Below are positions 30,569 to 39,493 of a DNA stretch of 53,666 bases, piece by piece (position 1 is the first letter of the stretch; every line of letters begins with the position of its first letter). The stretch is from Acidobacteriota bacterium (GTDB lineage: Bacteria > Acidobacteriota > Terriglobia > Terriglobales > Acidobacteriaceae), in assembly GCA_018268755.1 (NCBI GenBank), contig JAFDVW010000031.1, positions 1-53,666 of the forward strand, read 5' to 3'. The translations under genes were made by a program, and so were the position numbers. A model generated the notes under the pieces. It made no database searches and was not told the DNA's origin. It saw nothing but the letters and a program-made list of their open reading frames with translations.

Positions 30569-31968
30569 AGATGTGGTCAGGCCGTTTCCGGCAGCCGCTG
30601 GATGCGGAGTTCGAGCGCTGGCAGCGGTCGTTTGATTTCGACCGCCGCCTGCTGCGCTACGAGCTGGAGGCGAGCCGCGCCCATGCCAAGGCGTTGAAAG
30701 AAGCAGGTGTGCTCTCGTCCGACGAACTGATCACCATCTTGCAGGGACTGGAGCGCATCGGCAAGGAGGCCACCGAATCGGCGGCCTTCCTGGAAGACAA
30801 CGAAGCCGAGGACATCCACCACTTCGTGGAAAAGAAGCTGGCGGGTTTTATCGGCGATGCCGGCTACAAGCTGCACAGCGGCCGCAGCCGCAACGAGCAG
30901 ATTGCGACCGACCTGCGGCTGTATGTGCGGGCCAGCATCGATCAGCTGCAGGCCGATCTGGCCGAGTGGCTGGACGCATTTGTCACTCGCGCCGAGCAGG
31001 CGGGGGATGCGGCCATGCCGGCCTATACCCACCTGCAGCGGGCGGAACCCGTGCTGGTGGCGCATTGGCTGCTGGCCTACGTCGAGATGTTTTTACGCGA
31101 CGCCGACCGTCTGGCGGATTGCCGCAAAAGGTTGAACGTCTGTCCGCTGGGCTCGGGCGCGGTAGCGGGGACCACGCTGCCGCTCGACCGGCGCGCTATC
31201 GCGGCCAGCATCGGCTTCACGGCGCCCACGGCCAATAGCATCGACGCCACCAGCGATCGCGACTTCGCGCTGGAATTTGTGAATGATCTTTCGCTGCTGG
31301 CGCTGCATCTAAGCCGTTGGGCGGAGGAGATGATTCTGTTCTCCTCGCAGGAATATGGTTTCCTGCAGCTGCCGGAGGCCTATTCCACCGGCAGCAGCGC
31401 CATGCCACAGAAGAAGAACGCGGACCTGATTGAGCTTACGCGCGGCAAAGCCGGGCGGGTCCTGGGTCACGCGACTTCCTTGCTGGTTACAGTCAAGGGA
31501 TTGCCGCTGGCCTATAACAAAGATTTGCAGGAGACGCAGGAGCCGTTGTTTCAGGCCACCGAGACCCTTCTGCAATTGTTGCCGCTGGTGACCGGCTGGA
31601 TGAAATCGGTGGAGTTTCAATTCGACGTCATGCAGAAGGCGGCGGGCTCGGGCTTCATGAATGCCTGGGCGGCGGCCACCTATCTGGTGCAGCAGGGGGT
31701 CCCATTCCGCCTGGCGCACGAATGCGTTGGCAAGGCGGTGGCGCTCAGTCTGGACAAGGGCGTGGAATTGAAGGACCTGCCGCTGGCCGAATTGCGGCAG
31801 CTGAACCCGGCGTTTGACGAGAAGTTTTACAGCAGTCTGGCCCTGGACTCGGTGCTCGCGATCCACGATGTTCGCGGCGGCACCGCTCCGGCGCGGGTGC
31901 GCCAGGCGGTGACCGAAGCTAAAAAGAAAATTGAAGCGCTGCGGGAGGAAACCCATGCGCACGCGTGA
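30565..31968 (+). CDS. argH: Argininosuccinate lyase
   Basis: A 467-residue lyase releasing arginine and fumarate. HSGRSRNEQIATDLR (about residues 98-112), THLQRAEPV (about 154-162) and GSSAMPQKKNADLIE (about 275-289) are the three conserved blocks of the fumarase/aspartase superfamily; the flexible loop normally reads GSSxMPQKKNPD, so Pro is replaced by Ala here. The start ATG overlaps argG (ATGA), giving the standard N terminus MWSGRF. It overlaps the next gene by 14 nt. Confidence 0.95.
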   Translation: MKMWSGRFRQPLDAEFERWQRSFDFDRRLLRYELEASRAHAKALKEAGVLSSDELITILQGLERIGKEATESAAFLEDNEAEDIHHFVEKKLAGFIGDAGYKLHSGRSRNEQIATDLRLYVRASIDQLQADLAEWLDAFVTRAEQAGDAAMPAYTHLQRAEPVLVAHWLLAYVEMFLRDADRLADCRKRLNVCPLGSGAVAGTTLPLDRRAIAASIGFTAPTANSIDATSDRDFALEFVNDLSLLALHLSRWAEEMILFSSQEYGFLQLPEAYSTGSSAMPQKKNADLIELTRGKAGRVLGHATSLLVTVKGLPLAYNKDLQETQEPLFQATETLLQLLPLVTGWMKSVEFQFDVMQKAAGSGFMNAWAAATYLVQQGVPFRLAHECVGKAVALSLDKGVELKDLPLAELRQLNPAFDEKFYSSLALDSVLAIHDVRGGTAPARVRQAVTEAKKKIEALREETHAHA

Positions 31969-32464
31969 AGCCATATTGCCGGACGCGCAACGGATCCACG
32001 AACTGATCTGCGCCTATTCCGGCGACGGAACTCTGCTGCCGCGCAATTTTGCGGAAATCTGCGAAAATGTGCGCGACTTCGTGGTGCTGGAGCATCGCGG
32101 CAAGATCATCGGCTGCGGCGCATTGCACCTTTACGGCGTGCATCTGGCAGAGATCCGTTCCATCACTGTGGACCCGGCCTATCAGCGCAAGGGCGGCGGG
32201 CGTCACCTGGTGAATGCCTTAATGGATGAGGCCAAACGCCATGGGGTAAGCTGTATCTGCCTGTTCACGCGGCGTCCGGAGTTCTTCTCCCAGCTGGGAT
32301 TTACGGCGGTGCAGCGGGAGGACATTCCTGACAAGATCTCCAAAGACTGCTGTGTTTGCCCGCGCTACCATAACTGCGACGAAGTCGCCATGGTACGCGG
32401 CGAAGTGCCGAAGTTTTCCATTCTGCGCGAACCTATGAACGTCCTGGTGAAGCTCGAAGCATGA
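31955..32464 (+). CDS. argA: GNAT acetyltransferase, short N-acetylglutamate synthase type
   Basis: A 169-residue GNAT enzyme. VDPAYQRKGGGRHLVNAL is the acetyl-CoA loop, and LFTRRPEFFSQLGF is typical of short ArgA-like N-acetylglutamate synthases lacking the kinase-like domain. A Cys cluster CCVCPRYHNC near residues 137-146, followed by DEVAM, also fits that group. Position between argH and argJ supports a role in starting the pathway. ATG at 31955 with GGGAGGAA upstream. The stop overlaps argJ. Confidence 0.85.
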   Translation: MRTREAILPDAQRIHELICAYSGDGTLLPRNFAEICENVRDFVVLEHRGKIIGCGALHLYGVHLAEIRSITVDPAYQRKGGGRHLVNALMDEAKRHGVSCICLFTRRPEFFSQLGFTAVQREDIPDKISKDCCVCPRYHNCDEVAMVRGEVPKFSILREPMNVLVKLEA

Positions 32465-33672
32465 CCGTTCCGTACGAATTACAAAAGACAATCCATCTGC
32501 CGCAAGGTTTTGCCTTCTCGGCGGTCACGGCGGGAATCAAAGCCAGCGGGCGGCCCGACCTGGTTTTGGCGGAAGCTACTTCCGGAGCGAATGCCGCCGC
32601 CGTCTTTACTAAAAACTTAGTGGCGGCGGCGCCGGTGGAAGTAGGACGCGCCGCCTTGTCCGCTTCCGGCGGCCGGGTACGCGCCGTGGTGGTGAACTCC
32701 GGCAATGCCAACTGTGCAACCGGAAAGCCGGGCCTGGCGGCCTGCCGGCGTATTTGCCGCGAGGCCGGCAAGCTGCTGGGGGCGCCCGCGGAGGAGATTT
32801 TCCCGTCTTCGACGGGAATCATCGGCGTGCCGTTGCCGGCGGAGAAAATCCTCGTGGCGCTGCCCCGGCTCGTGCAAGGGCGTCAGGCCAGCGAAGAGGC
32901 GGCGCGCCATTTTGCCCATGCCATTCTAACCACCGACACTGTGCCCAAGTTTGCCAGCACGCAGATTTTCTCCGGCAAAAAGACGGTCCACCTGTTGGGC
33001 ATCGCCAAGGGCTCCGGCATGATCCATCCGCAGATGGCGACCATGCTGGTCTATATTTTTTGCGATATCGCGGCTTCTCCTGCGGAGTTGAAGAAGACTT
33101 TGCGCGAGGCTGCCGATCGCAGTTTCAACTCCATGTCGGTCGATGGCGACACCTCGACCAATGACACCGTGCTGCTGCTGGCCAGTGGATTGAGCGGCGT
33201 GCTGCTGCGCGAAGTGCAAGCAAAGTTCGGCAAAGCTCTGCTGGAAGTCTGTCAGTCTCTGGCCGACCAGATCATCTGCGATGGCGAGGGAGTGCAGCAC
33301 GTGATCCGCTTGTCGGTCGAACAGGCCAGAAGCCGCGAAGAAGCCATGCAGATTGCCCGCACCGTGGCCCACTCCCTGTTGGTGAAAACGGCGTGGGCGG
33401 GAGCCGACCCCAATTGGGGCCGTATTTTGGCTGCGGTAGGCCGCGCCGGGGTGAGGCTCGATCCCTATCAGGTCAGCATCTATATCGGGGAACAGCTGGT
33501 CTGCCGGAACGGCGTGGCGGCGCGCTTTGACGAAAAACGCGCCCACAGCGATTTGAACCAGGCGGCCTGTGGAATTCGTATTCAGTTGAAGCGGGGGCGG
33601 GAATCGGCGATTTTCACGACTACAGATCTGACCACGGAGTACGTCCACATTAACGCGGACTATTCCACCTAA
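32461..33672 (+). CDS. argJ: Bifunctional ornithine acetyltransferase/N-acetylglutamate synthase
   Basis: A 403-residue proenzyme that moves the acetyl group from N-acetylornithine to glutamate. T194 in HPQMATMLVY is the self-cleavage site and nucleophile; the oxyanion hole residues lie in SSTGIIG (116-122). DGDTSTNDTV is conserved. This makes the acetyl cycle complete, so no argE is required. Overlaps the argA-like gene by 4 nt and closes the operon; it converges on the LacI-family gene. Confidence 0.95.
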   Translation: MTVPYELQKTIHLPQGFAFSAVTAGIKASGRPDLVLAEATSGANAAAVFTKNLVAAAPVEVGRAALSASGGRVRAVVVNSGNANCATGKPGLAACRRICREAGKLLGAPAEEIFPSSTGIIGVPLPAEKILVALPRLVQGRQASEEAARHFAHAILTTDTVPKFASTQIFSGKKTVHLLGIAKGSGMIHPQMATMLVYIFCDIAASPAELKKTLREAADRSFNSMSVDGDTSTNDTVLLLASGLSGVLLREVQAKFGKALLEVCQSLADQIICDGEGVQHVIRLSVEQARSREEAMQIARTVAHSLLVKTAWAGADPNWGRILAAVGRAGVRLDPYQVSIYIGEQLVCRNGVAARFDEKRAHSDLNQAACGIRIQLKRGRESAIFTTTDLTTEYVHINADYST

Positions 33673-33684
33673 ACGGCTGAGGCC

Positions 33685-34731
33685 CTAGCTGCGCGGGCGC
33701 GCCTTCGCGGTCGACTCGCGGACCACAAATTCCGGCTCCACGGCCACTTCCTTTCCACTGCCGCCCTTGCCTTCAATTTGCTCAATCAGGATTTGGGCCG
33801 CGATCTCTCCCATGCGGCGCAGCGGCTGGCGCACCGTGGTCAGGCTGGGCGAAAGGAAGGCGGCGCTTTCGATGTCGTCAAATCCCACCACAGAGATGTC
33901 CTGCGGCACGCGCAGCCCGGCTTCCTGAATCGCCCGCACCGCGCCAATCGCGGAAATATCGTTGTAGGCGAAGAGGGCGGTGAAGGGACGGTTACGCGCC
34001 AGCAATTGCTTGGTGTAGGGATAGCCCAGACTGGGAGAGCTCTCCTCCGCCTCAATTTGCACAGTCAACTCGGGGCGGACGGCAAGGCCCAGGCCTTTGG
34101 CCACCTCACCGATGGCTTGCCAACGATGTTCCGAGTCTGAGCTGGCAGGGTGCCCCTTCATGAAGGCGATGTCTTTGTGGCCCAGGGCCAGCAGGTGCTC
34201 CAGGGCGAGCGCGGCGGCGCGGCGATGGTCGAGCACAATGTTGGTCACGCCGGGGTGGGGCTTGTGGCCCGACACGGCCACCGTGGGCAGGGGCAGGGAA
34301 TGCTGCAGGATCAGGTCCACGGTGATGAAGCCTTCTACCCCTCGTTGCATGAGAAGGCGTGAATACTGCTCAAACAACTGAGGGTCATGCCGGTGCACGC
34401 CGGTGACGAAGAAGTATTCCCGCTGCCGGATATAGTTTTCGATCCCGGCAATGACCAGCCCGCCGTAGCCATCGCCGATATCGTGGGTGATGACGCCAAT
34501 GGTATTGGTGCGCTTGTTGCGCAGAGAGCGGGCAAAAAAGTTAGGGCGATAGTTGAGCTCGCGCGCCGCAGTCAGAATGCGTTCGCGAGTGCGCTGCGGA
34601 ATGTGCTTGGCGGACGGCGAGTCATTTAAGACGGAGGAGACGATGCCGGGTGAGAGTCCGACATGCTCTGCTACAGATTTCAGGGTAACAACCGCTGCGG
34701 CCGGCGTCCGGCCCTTCTTGTTGGATGCCAT
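33685..34731 (-). CDS. LacI-family transcriptional regulator
   Basis: A 348-residue DNA-binding repressor. The N-terminal helix-turn-helix reads VTLKSVAEHVGLSPGIVSSVLN (with one residue change expected within the hinge), followed by the YRPNFFARSLR hinge helix and a periplasmic-binding-type effector domain. Ser/Gly replace the usual Thr-Val in the recognition helix (SPGIVS rather than SxxTVS), so its operator may differ from the common LacI palindromes. The ATG at 34731 is preferred over an extended start at 34758. No sugar gene is adjacent, so the effector cannot be guessed. Confidence 0.9.
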   Translation of the reverse strand: MASNKKGRTPAAAVVTLKSVAEHVGLSPGIVSSVLNDSPSAKHIPQRTRERILTAARELNYRPNFFARSLRNKRTNTIGVITHDIGDGYGGLVIAGIENYIRQREYFFVTGVHRHDPQLFEQYSRLLMQRGVEGFITVDLILQHSLPLPTVAVSGHKPHPGVTNIVLDHRRAAALALEHLLALGHKDIAFMKGHPASSDSEHRWQAIGEVAKGLGLAVRPELTVQIEAEESSPSLGYPYTKQLLARNRPFTALFAYNDISAIGAVRAIQEAGLRVPQDISVVGFDDIESAAFLSPSLTTVRQPLRRMGEIAAQILIEQIEGKGGSGKEVAVEPEFVVRESTAKARPRS

Positions 34732-34744
34732 GGTTCCTGGGAAT

Positions 34745-34758
34745 GTGTGTCTACACAC
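34745..34758. promoter_or_regulatory. Candidate operator for the LacI-family gene
   Basis: GTGTGT-CT-ACACAC is a perfect inverted repeat just upstream of the start codon at 34731. It touches the -10 region of the candidate promoter, which is well placed for autorepression. Confidence 0.5.
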
Positions 34759-34785
34759 TATCGCAGGTTCCAGGAATCAGAGCAA
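34757..34785 (-). promoter_or_regulatory. Candidate promoter of the LacI-family gene
   Basis: On the minus strand TTGCTC (34780-34785) and GATAGT (34757-34762) are spaced by 17 bp. Both hexamers are imperfect. The palindrome at 34745-34758 overlaps the downstream edge. Confidence 0.4.
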
Positions 34786-34798
34786 ATAGGAAGAAACC

Positions 34799-34852
34799 GG
34801 CATTGCCGGTGCGTCCCCCCCTGCACGTGGGAAGGGGGCGCACCGCAATGCC
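34799..34852 (-). terminator. Long stem terminator after the gene at 34863
   Basis: GGCATTGCCGGTGCG (34799-34813) is complementary to CGCACCGCAATGCC (34839-34852) with one bulged base, and further G/C pairing extends the stem inward. On the minus strand GGTTTCTTCC follows. It ends the transcript of 34863-35333 just before the LacI promoter. Confidence 0.7.
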
Positions 34853-34862
34853 ACCCGTCTTG

Positions 34863-35333
34863 TCAGGAAACAGCCGGCATGATGGGGAGGCGCGGCTGCC
34901 ATTCGCACGCGTCTTCTTCGGCAGGAAGCTGGAGCGCATCCACCAGCGCATCCAGAATACTGCGCAGCGATTGTGGGTCATCGTTTAGGACGCGGCGAAT
35001 GCTTTCCCGATGGACGGAAAGTTCACCGATGGTCTGCCCCTGAAAAAGATTGGCCGCCTCTCCCGCGGTCTCCGGGCGGGTGGGCGGCGGGCCGGCGGTG
35101 CTGGCGGCGAACGGGTGGTGCAGGCTGCCCAGCGCCATCCAATGCACGACTAGCTCCTGTACATGTGCTATACAGCAGGCGCGGGGGACATCTTTTTGTT
35201 TGGCCAGCTCTTCATGCCACTCCAGGATGCGCAGGCAGTCGTCGGCAGTGGATTCGACGAGCAGAAACCAGCGATCATGGGCTTGCTTGTAGCGGCCGCA
35301 TATGGAACAGGCGGGAGTCTCCAGGTCGTACAT
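34863..35333 (-). CDS. Cysteine-containing protein of unknown function
   Basis: A 156-residue soluble protein. An N-terminal CSIC pair (residues 9-12) and a later CC (53-54) could bind a metal. Three helical regions follow, with a Pro/Thr-rich break at about residues 75-95. The ribosome binding site GGAAAGG is good. It is followed on the same strand by a terminator. No named family recognised; the next upstream gene, also Cys-rich, may be a partner. Confidence 0.6.
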   Translation of the reverse strand: MYDLETPACSICGRYKQAHDRWFLLVESTADDCLRILEWHEELAKQKDVPRACCIAHVQELVVHWMALGSLHHPFAASTAGPPPTRPETAGEAANLFQGQTIGELSVHRESIRRVLNDDPQSLRSILDALVDALQLPAEEDACEWQPRLPIMPAVS

Positions 35334-35365
35334 GCTTCACCTTTCCGAGCACAGAATTAGGGGCC

Positions 35366-35650
35366 TTAGCACGGGCCGGATACCTGGGTTGGGAAAGCCG
35401 TCTGAGGACGGGCATGGGGGAGGGGCTCAGCAATGACTCCCGCCGTTTTGTCACAGGTCAAAGTGAAATGGGCACAACAGGCATCGCATAGCCAGAAGTA
35501 TTCCCGCCTACCTGCCCCGCGGGCGCCTCGGCGCGGGCCCCGATGCGCACCGGAGGGTGTCGCAATGGCCGTTTCCACCAAGAACAGCTTGCCTTGCAGT
35601 AAATTGCGGAAAGGGGCGTGGCAGTGCGGATTGGCACATTTGTGCAGCAT
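35366..35650 (-). CDS. Small zinc-ribbon-like protein
   Basis: A 94-residue protein with two Cys pairs: CANPHC (residues 5-10) and CDACC (residues 55-59), the spacing of a zinc ribbon. Between them lies a basic, Gly/Arg-rich loop (residues 33-48). GKLFLVE and REYFWLCDACCAHFTL are the strongest patterned blocks. The role is unknown; nucleic acid or protein binding would be guesses. The ribosome binding site is weak. It lies 32 nt upstream of the gene at 34863-35333 on the same strand. Confidence 0.55.
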   Translation of the reverse strand: MLHKCANPHCHAPFRNLLQGKLFLVETAIATPSGAHRGPRRGARGAGRREYFWLCDACCAHFTLTCDKTAGVIAEPLPHARPQTAFPTQVSGPC

Positions 35651-35813
35651 AAGGCTCTCGGAACGCCAGCTTTGAATTCCCCGCGCCCTGTGGATTGCAT
35701 GTGAGGGGCCACGCCGACCCCGTTCGTTTTTTGCTTTCAGTTCTTTACCGGCAATGATTTAGAAATTGGTCGAGCTGTGGGCGGGGCCTTAGGCTGCCGA
35801 CAACATGGCACCC

Positions 35814-35829
35814 TGCCGAAATTTCGGCA
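35814..35829. repeat. Perfect 16-nt palindrome
   Basis: TGCCGAAATTTCGGCA is fully self-complementary and lies 12 nt past the stop of yjbQ. It could be part of a terminator or a protein binding site. There is no U run. Confidence 0.5.
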
Positions 35830-35840
35830 CTGCCGGGCCG

Positions 35841-36254
35841 CTATTCTCCCATCACTTTCACGATCAGCCGCTTGTCCCGTTGGCCATCGAACTCGGCGTA
35901 AAAGATGCGCTGCCAGGTGCCCAGGTCGAGCTTGCCGGCGGTGATAGGCACAATCACCTCATGGTGGATGAGCAGGGCTTTCAAATGGGAGTCGCCGTTG
36001 TCTTCTCCTGTGTCGTGGTGATGGTATTCCTGGCGGAAGGGAGCCAGAGTCTCCAGCCACTGATCGATGTCTTCAATCAGGCCGGATTCATTGTCATTCA
36101 CGTAAACCCCGGCGGTGATGTGCATGGCGGAGACCAGGACCATGCCTTCCCGCACCCCACTCTTGCGGACGATGGCCTCGACCTGTGGCGTGATATGAAG
36201 ATATTCCCGGTGTTTCTTGGTGTGAAACTTGAGGTATTCGGTGTGCACTTTCAT
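35841..36254 (-). CDS. yjbQ: YjbQ family protein (UPF0047)
   Basis: A 137-residue protein of the YjbQ/UPF0047 family, for which a weak thiamine phosphate synthase activity has been reported; the physiological role is unsettled. Conserved blocks are HITAGVYVNDNE, the YHHHDTGEDNGDSHLKA His/Asp cluster and the C-terminal GTWQRIFYAEFDG. The ATG at 36254 gives the usual N terminus and has GGAGAGGG upstream. Confidence 0.88.
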   Translation of the reverse strand: MKVHTEYLKFHTKKHREYLHITPQVEAIVRKSGVREGMVLVSAMHITAGVYVNDNESGLIEDIDQWLETLAPFRQEYHHHDTGEDNGDSHLKALLIHHEVIVPITAGKLDLGTWQRIFYAEFDGQRDKRLIVKVMGE

Positions 36255-36342
36255 GGTGGTCCCTCTCCTTGCCCTCAAATTCTAAAGGAGGGGCTTGGGC
36301 AGGAGAATCCGGAAAGCACCTGGGAGTGGGCGGGAATAAGAA

Positions 36343-36371
36343 AGCCCGGCTAGGCAGGGCCCAGCCGGGCT
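36343..36371 (-). terminator. Terminator of the minor pilin operon
   Basis: AGCCCGGCT and AGCCGGGCT form a 9-bp stem with an 11-nt loop. On the minus strand the tail is TTCTTATTCC. It lies 21 nt past the stop of the pilX-like gene. Confidence 0.85.
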
Positions 36372-36391
36372 GAAGTTAGAAAGCTGCGGTG

Positions 36392-39300
36392 TTAGTCGGT
36401 AGCGCCGCGAGCCGTCAGAATCTGACGGTAATTCAAGCTGTCCACGTCGCGGAACATCGGGGTCCCCGGCGGCAGTCCGTCGGGAGTGGCGAAGTTCGGA
36501 TCGAAGATGTAGTTACGGGTGGGCGGCTGATAGACGGCATAGGTGCAGCACTTGAACGCCCCCGTGGCGTAGGTGGCGTAATACAGGCTGACCAGCGACC
36601 CTTCGTAGTTCAGGGTAGAGCTGGACCAGTCTTCCAGGAAGCGCAGGAAGTTATGCACGCCCCCGTCGGTGCCGTCGCCGTAGTTGCCGCTGGTTTCCCA
36701 GGAGGGGAAGGGGAAGTTCATGTTCTTGCCCGCCGCAATCGCGGTGCGATAGTAGGTCGTCGACGCGTTGCGGCCGGTCCCCGGATCGGTGGGATAGTTG
36801 AAGCTGTTCAGGTCGGTCCAGGCGTTGGAAAGGACGGTGACGGAATCCGCCACGATACCGGCGGCGGAGTGGGCCTTGTCCACTCCCGTCGACCAAATGG
36901 TGTCACTGGAGTTGCTGTTGTAGTCCCCCCAAATATAGACCGGGTTCTCGGAAGCCACGCTGAAGCCGCCCTTGGAGTTGTCCGGGCGCACCGGCAAGTT
37001 TCCGATCGCGCCATCGACCAGGCGCAGAACGTGACGCGCGCCACTCACCCAGTTCTTGCGTCCCGCAACCACGCAACTGGAAATGCGCGTACTGTAAGGA
37101 TTCGGCGCCGAGGCCGTGGGCGACAACGACGTATTCATGTTGGTGGTGCCGTTATAGAAGCCCAATCCCATATTCTTCGGCCCATAGTTGTCGAGCAGGC
37201 CGTTCTGGTTGACGTCTTCCGGAGACAGCGTCTTTCCGGAGGGGATGCTATCCAGGCTGCCATCCGGATTGCCGGCGGAGTTGGCGGCGTTGACCACGTC
37301 TTCCATGCCGGAGTCCCCGCTTTTGGTGCCGCTGGTATGACTGCCCACTGCATTGCTGGTGGGCAACATGCCGCGCCGATCGGAGAAGTACAGGACGTAT
37401 CCGTTTTGCGCCTGATAATCGACATTGGTGCCGTTGGTGCCAATGGTGCCGGCCAGCCACTTCTTCAGGTTGGCCACATCGATCTCCACGGCATTGACCA
37501 CTCCCGCCGTGGTGCAGCTTCCCGAAGTGGAGCTGCCCTGTTTGATATCACGGGGCTCGCCTTCGCGGGCATCGTAGAAATTGATGGGATACCAGTTGTA
37601 TTGCGTGATGCTCTGGGCGCCGCTGCTTATGTTGGCGCCATAGACCCAGGATGACGAGGCGGTGTCGGTCAAGACCTCTACCGGTTTGGCGGATTTGCTG
37701 CAGCTGCCGCTGGAACAACTGCTGGCTGCGGTCCCTACGTTGTCCGCGGTCCCGTCACCATTGCGGTCTGCCGGTTGCTGCAAGATCAGAATTGCATTGG
37801 GATTCACCGAGTTGGCAACGCCGGCCTTGGGCGGAGTGGTGGAGCGAGCAAATCCCAGCTGCAGCCACTCTTTGGTCACGGGGTGCCAGACGCCGTTCAC
37901 GTCCTTATACTCCACCCGCAAGTAGCCGTCGATAAGGTTCCAGGTGCTATTGGTTGCGCTCGGTGCTGCCGCCGCTGCCGGGTTGTAATAGGTCGGAATC
38001 GTCGGCTTGGTGTAGTAGGGCACAGAGTTGCAGGAGGTCGCCCGGCAGGTGGCAATCGAAGTAGGATTCGCCGTGCCGTTGGTCAACCACGGAGCGTTAT
38101 AGGTAGCGGTGTAGCTGGACCAAAGTTTGTTGGGCACCAGGGTCAACAAATTGTTGTTCACCGTCTGAATATCTTTGGGCGCATAGGGCCAGTCCGGGGG
38201 CAGCGAAGTGGAACTGGTGGACCAGTTGGTGGCGTCAGGCAACCCGGTGGAGGCGGTCGCGAAGTACATGGTCGTGGTGGAGCTAGTCGGCACGCCGTAT
38301 TGGTAGGTGCCAACGTTGGCCAAGCGAACATTGTCGGTATCGGTGAGGCCCCCCGGCAATTCGCTGGGGTCGTCCGACAGCAGCACGCGAATCTGCGCAA
38401 TATTGTAAAGGCGCGAGGATCCCAGGGCCGAAGTCGCCGATTCTCCGGAAGTGGAAGGCCGGCGAATGATCTCGTAGGGCAGGTTGGTGCCGCTGACGAA
38501 GGGTAAGGACAGGTTCTTGGCGCCGGTACCGCCGGACTTGCCGTAGTTCCCGTCAATAATCATGCTGTTATAGGTGCTCTGGGAAATCGTCGGCCAACTG
38601 CTGTTCTGCGACGAAGTGGGGCCGGCGGTGACGCTGCCCTCGGTAAGCGCGATGCTGCGGCAAGCCGGTTTGGTGCCGTCGCAGCCGGAGCTGGCGGTGG
38701 GAATCTGCACTGTCCCGGTATTGTTATACGACGAAGACGCCAATCCGTTGGGCAGCTGCTGGCGCACTACGTTGCCGTAAGCCGAGAGCTTGTCATGGAA
38801 CGTAAGAGTGGCGCTGCTGGCGACGCCCAGGTAAAGGTCGCCGTTGGTATGTACGCGGCCGGCAAAGTCCAGGTTGGGACTGCTATAGAAACCCAAGTCC
38901 GAATCCGAAAAAACACCAAACTGGAAAACCGGAATCAAGGCCACCTGCACGCTGCGGGTCATGGCCACTTCTTCCTGGTTAGCGGAGCGGGCGGCGGCGG
39001 AGACGGTGAGGTTCACCGGGATCAGCTGCGCATAGAGGCCCGCGTTAGGGCCGCTCTGGATCTGTCCATATTGCGTTCCCAGGGTCGTGGCCGAGCAGCC
39101 GGCGGAGGGCACCAGGGCGTATTGCTTGTAGGAAATCCCTGAGATGGTCGGCTGATAGCTGGAGGCGCTCAGGCCGCAGATATTGGCGGGCGTCGGCGCC
39201 TGCATGCTCTGGAAGGCCGCCGACAAGTTGGCCGTCATCTGTTCCACGCCGCTTTCCGCGGCATGGTAAGCCACGGTGTTCTGCAGGTCGCCGGCGCCGG

Positions 39301-39421
39301 CCTTCTGCTCGGTGTTCACCATCATGAGCAGCCCGATCGAAAGGGCGGACAGCATGGTCAGCATCAGCAACGATGCGATCAGGGTGAATCCTTGTGAACG
39401 AAATTTTGCGCTTCCCATCAT
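36392..39421 (-). CDS. PilX-type minor pilin assembly protein, very large
   Basis: About 1009 residues. The ATG at 39421 follows GAGGAG; an upstream TTG is less likely. GFTLIASLLML near the N terminus begins the hydrophobic helix, with Ala at position 5 of the mature form instead of the Glu of true pilins, as in PilX. The segment NTVAYHAAESGVEQMTANL is the PilX N-terminal domain. The remaining ~900 residues are Ser/Thr/Asn/Gly-rich beta sequence with FAGRVHTNGDLYLG and a DRNGDGTADNVG calcium-loop-like motif. PilX of Pseudomonas is about 200 residues, so the bulk is an added extracellular part. Likely exposed at the pilus tip. Confidence 0.82.
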   Translation of the reverse strand: MMGSAKFRSQGFTLIASLLMLTMLSALSIGLLMMVNTEQKAGAGDLQNTVAYHAAESGVEQMTANLSAAFQSMQAPTPANICGLSASSYQPTISGISYKQYALVPSAGCSATTLGTQYGQIQSGPNAGLYAQLIPVNLTVSAAARSANQEEVAMTRSVQVALIPVFQFGVFSDSDLGFYSSPNLDFAGRVHTNGDLYLGVASSATLTFHDKLSAYGNVVRQQLPNGLASSSYNNTGTVQIPTASSGCDGTKPACRSIALTEGSVTAGPTSSQNSSWPTISQSTYNSMIIDGNYGKSGGTGAKNLSLPFVSGTNLPYEIIRRPSTSGESATSALGSSRLYNIAQIRVLLSDDPSELPGGLTDTDNVRLANVGTYQYGVPTSSTTTMYFATASTGLPDATNWSTSSTSLPPDWPYAPKDIQTVNNNLLTLVPNKLWSSYTATYNAPWLTNGTANPTSIATCRATSCNSVPYYTKPTIPTYYNPAAAAAPSATNSTWNLIDGYLRVEYKDVNGVWHPVTKEWLQLGFARSTTPPKAGVANSVNPNAILILQQPADRNGDGTADNVGTAASSCSSGSCSKSAKPVEVLTDTASSSWVYGANISSGAQSITQYNWYPINFYDAREGEPRDIKQGSSTSGSCTTAGVVNAVEIDVANLKKWLAGTIGTNGTNVDYQAQNGYVLYFSDRRGMLPTSNAVGSHTSGTKSGDSGMEDVVNAANSAGNPDGSLDSIPSGKTLSPEDVNQNGLLDNYGPKNMGLGFYNGTTNMNTSLSPTASAPNPYSTRISSCVVAGRKNWVSGARHVLRLVDGAIGNLPVRPDNSKGGFSVASENPVYIWGDYNSNSSDTIWSTGVDKAHSAAGIVADSVTVLSNAWTDLNSFNYPTDPGTGRNASTTYYRTAIAAGKNMNFPFPSWETSGNYGDGTDGGVHNFLRFLEDWSSSTLNYEGSLVSLYYATYATGAFKCCTYAVYQPPTRNYIFDPNFATPDGLPPGTPMFRDVDSLNYRQILTARGATD

Positions 39422-39493
39422 GTGACTCCTCAATTCACAAAACTATCTGTCTCAGGCGCGCGCTGCTTCCCAGGCGCGCGGGGGCGATGCTCC

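Noticed and set aside
36389..37654. Plus-strand open frame of about 420 codons
   Set aside because: It lies antisense to the pilX-like gene, with low-complexity Val/Gly/Arg content, no domain, and no ribosome binding site.
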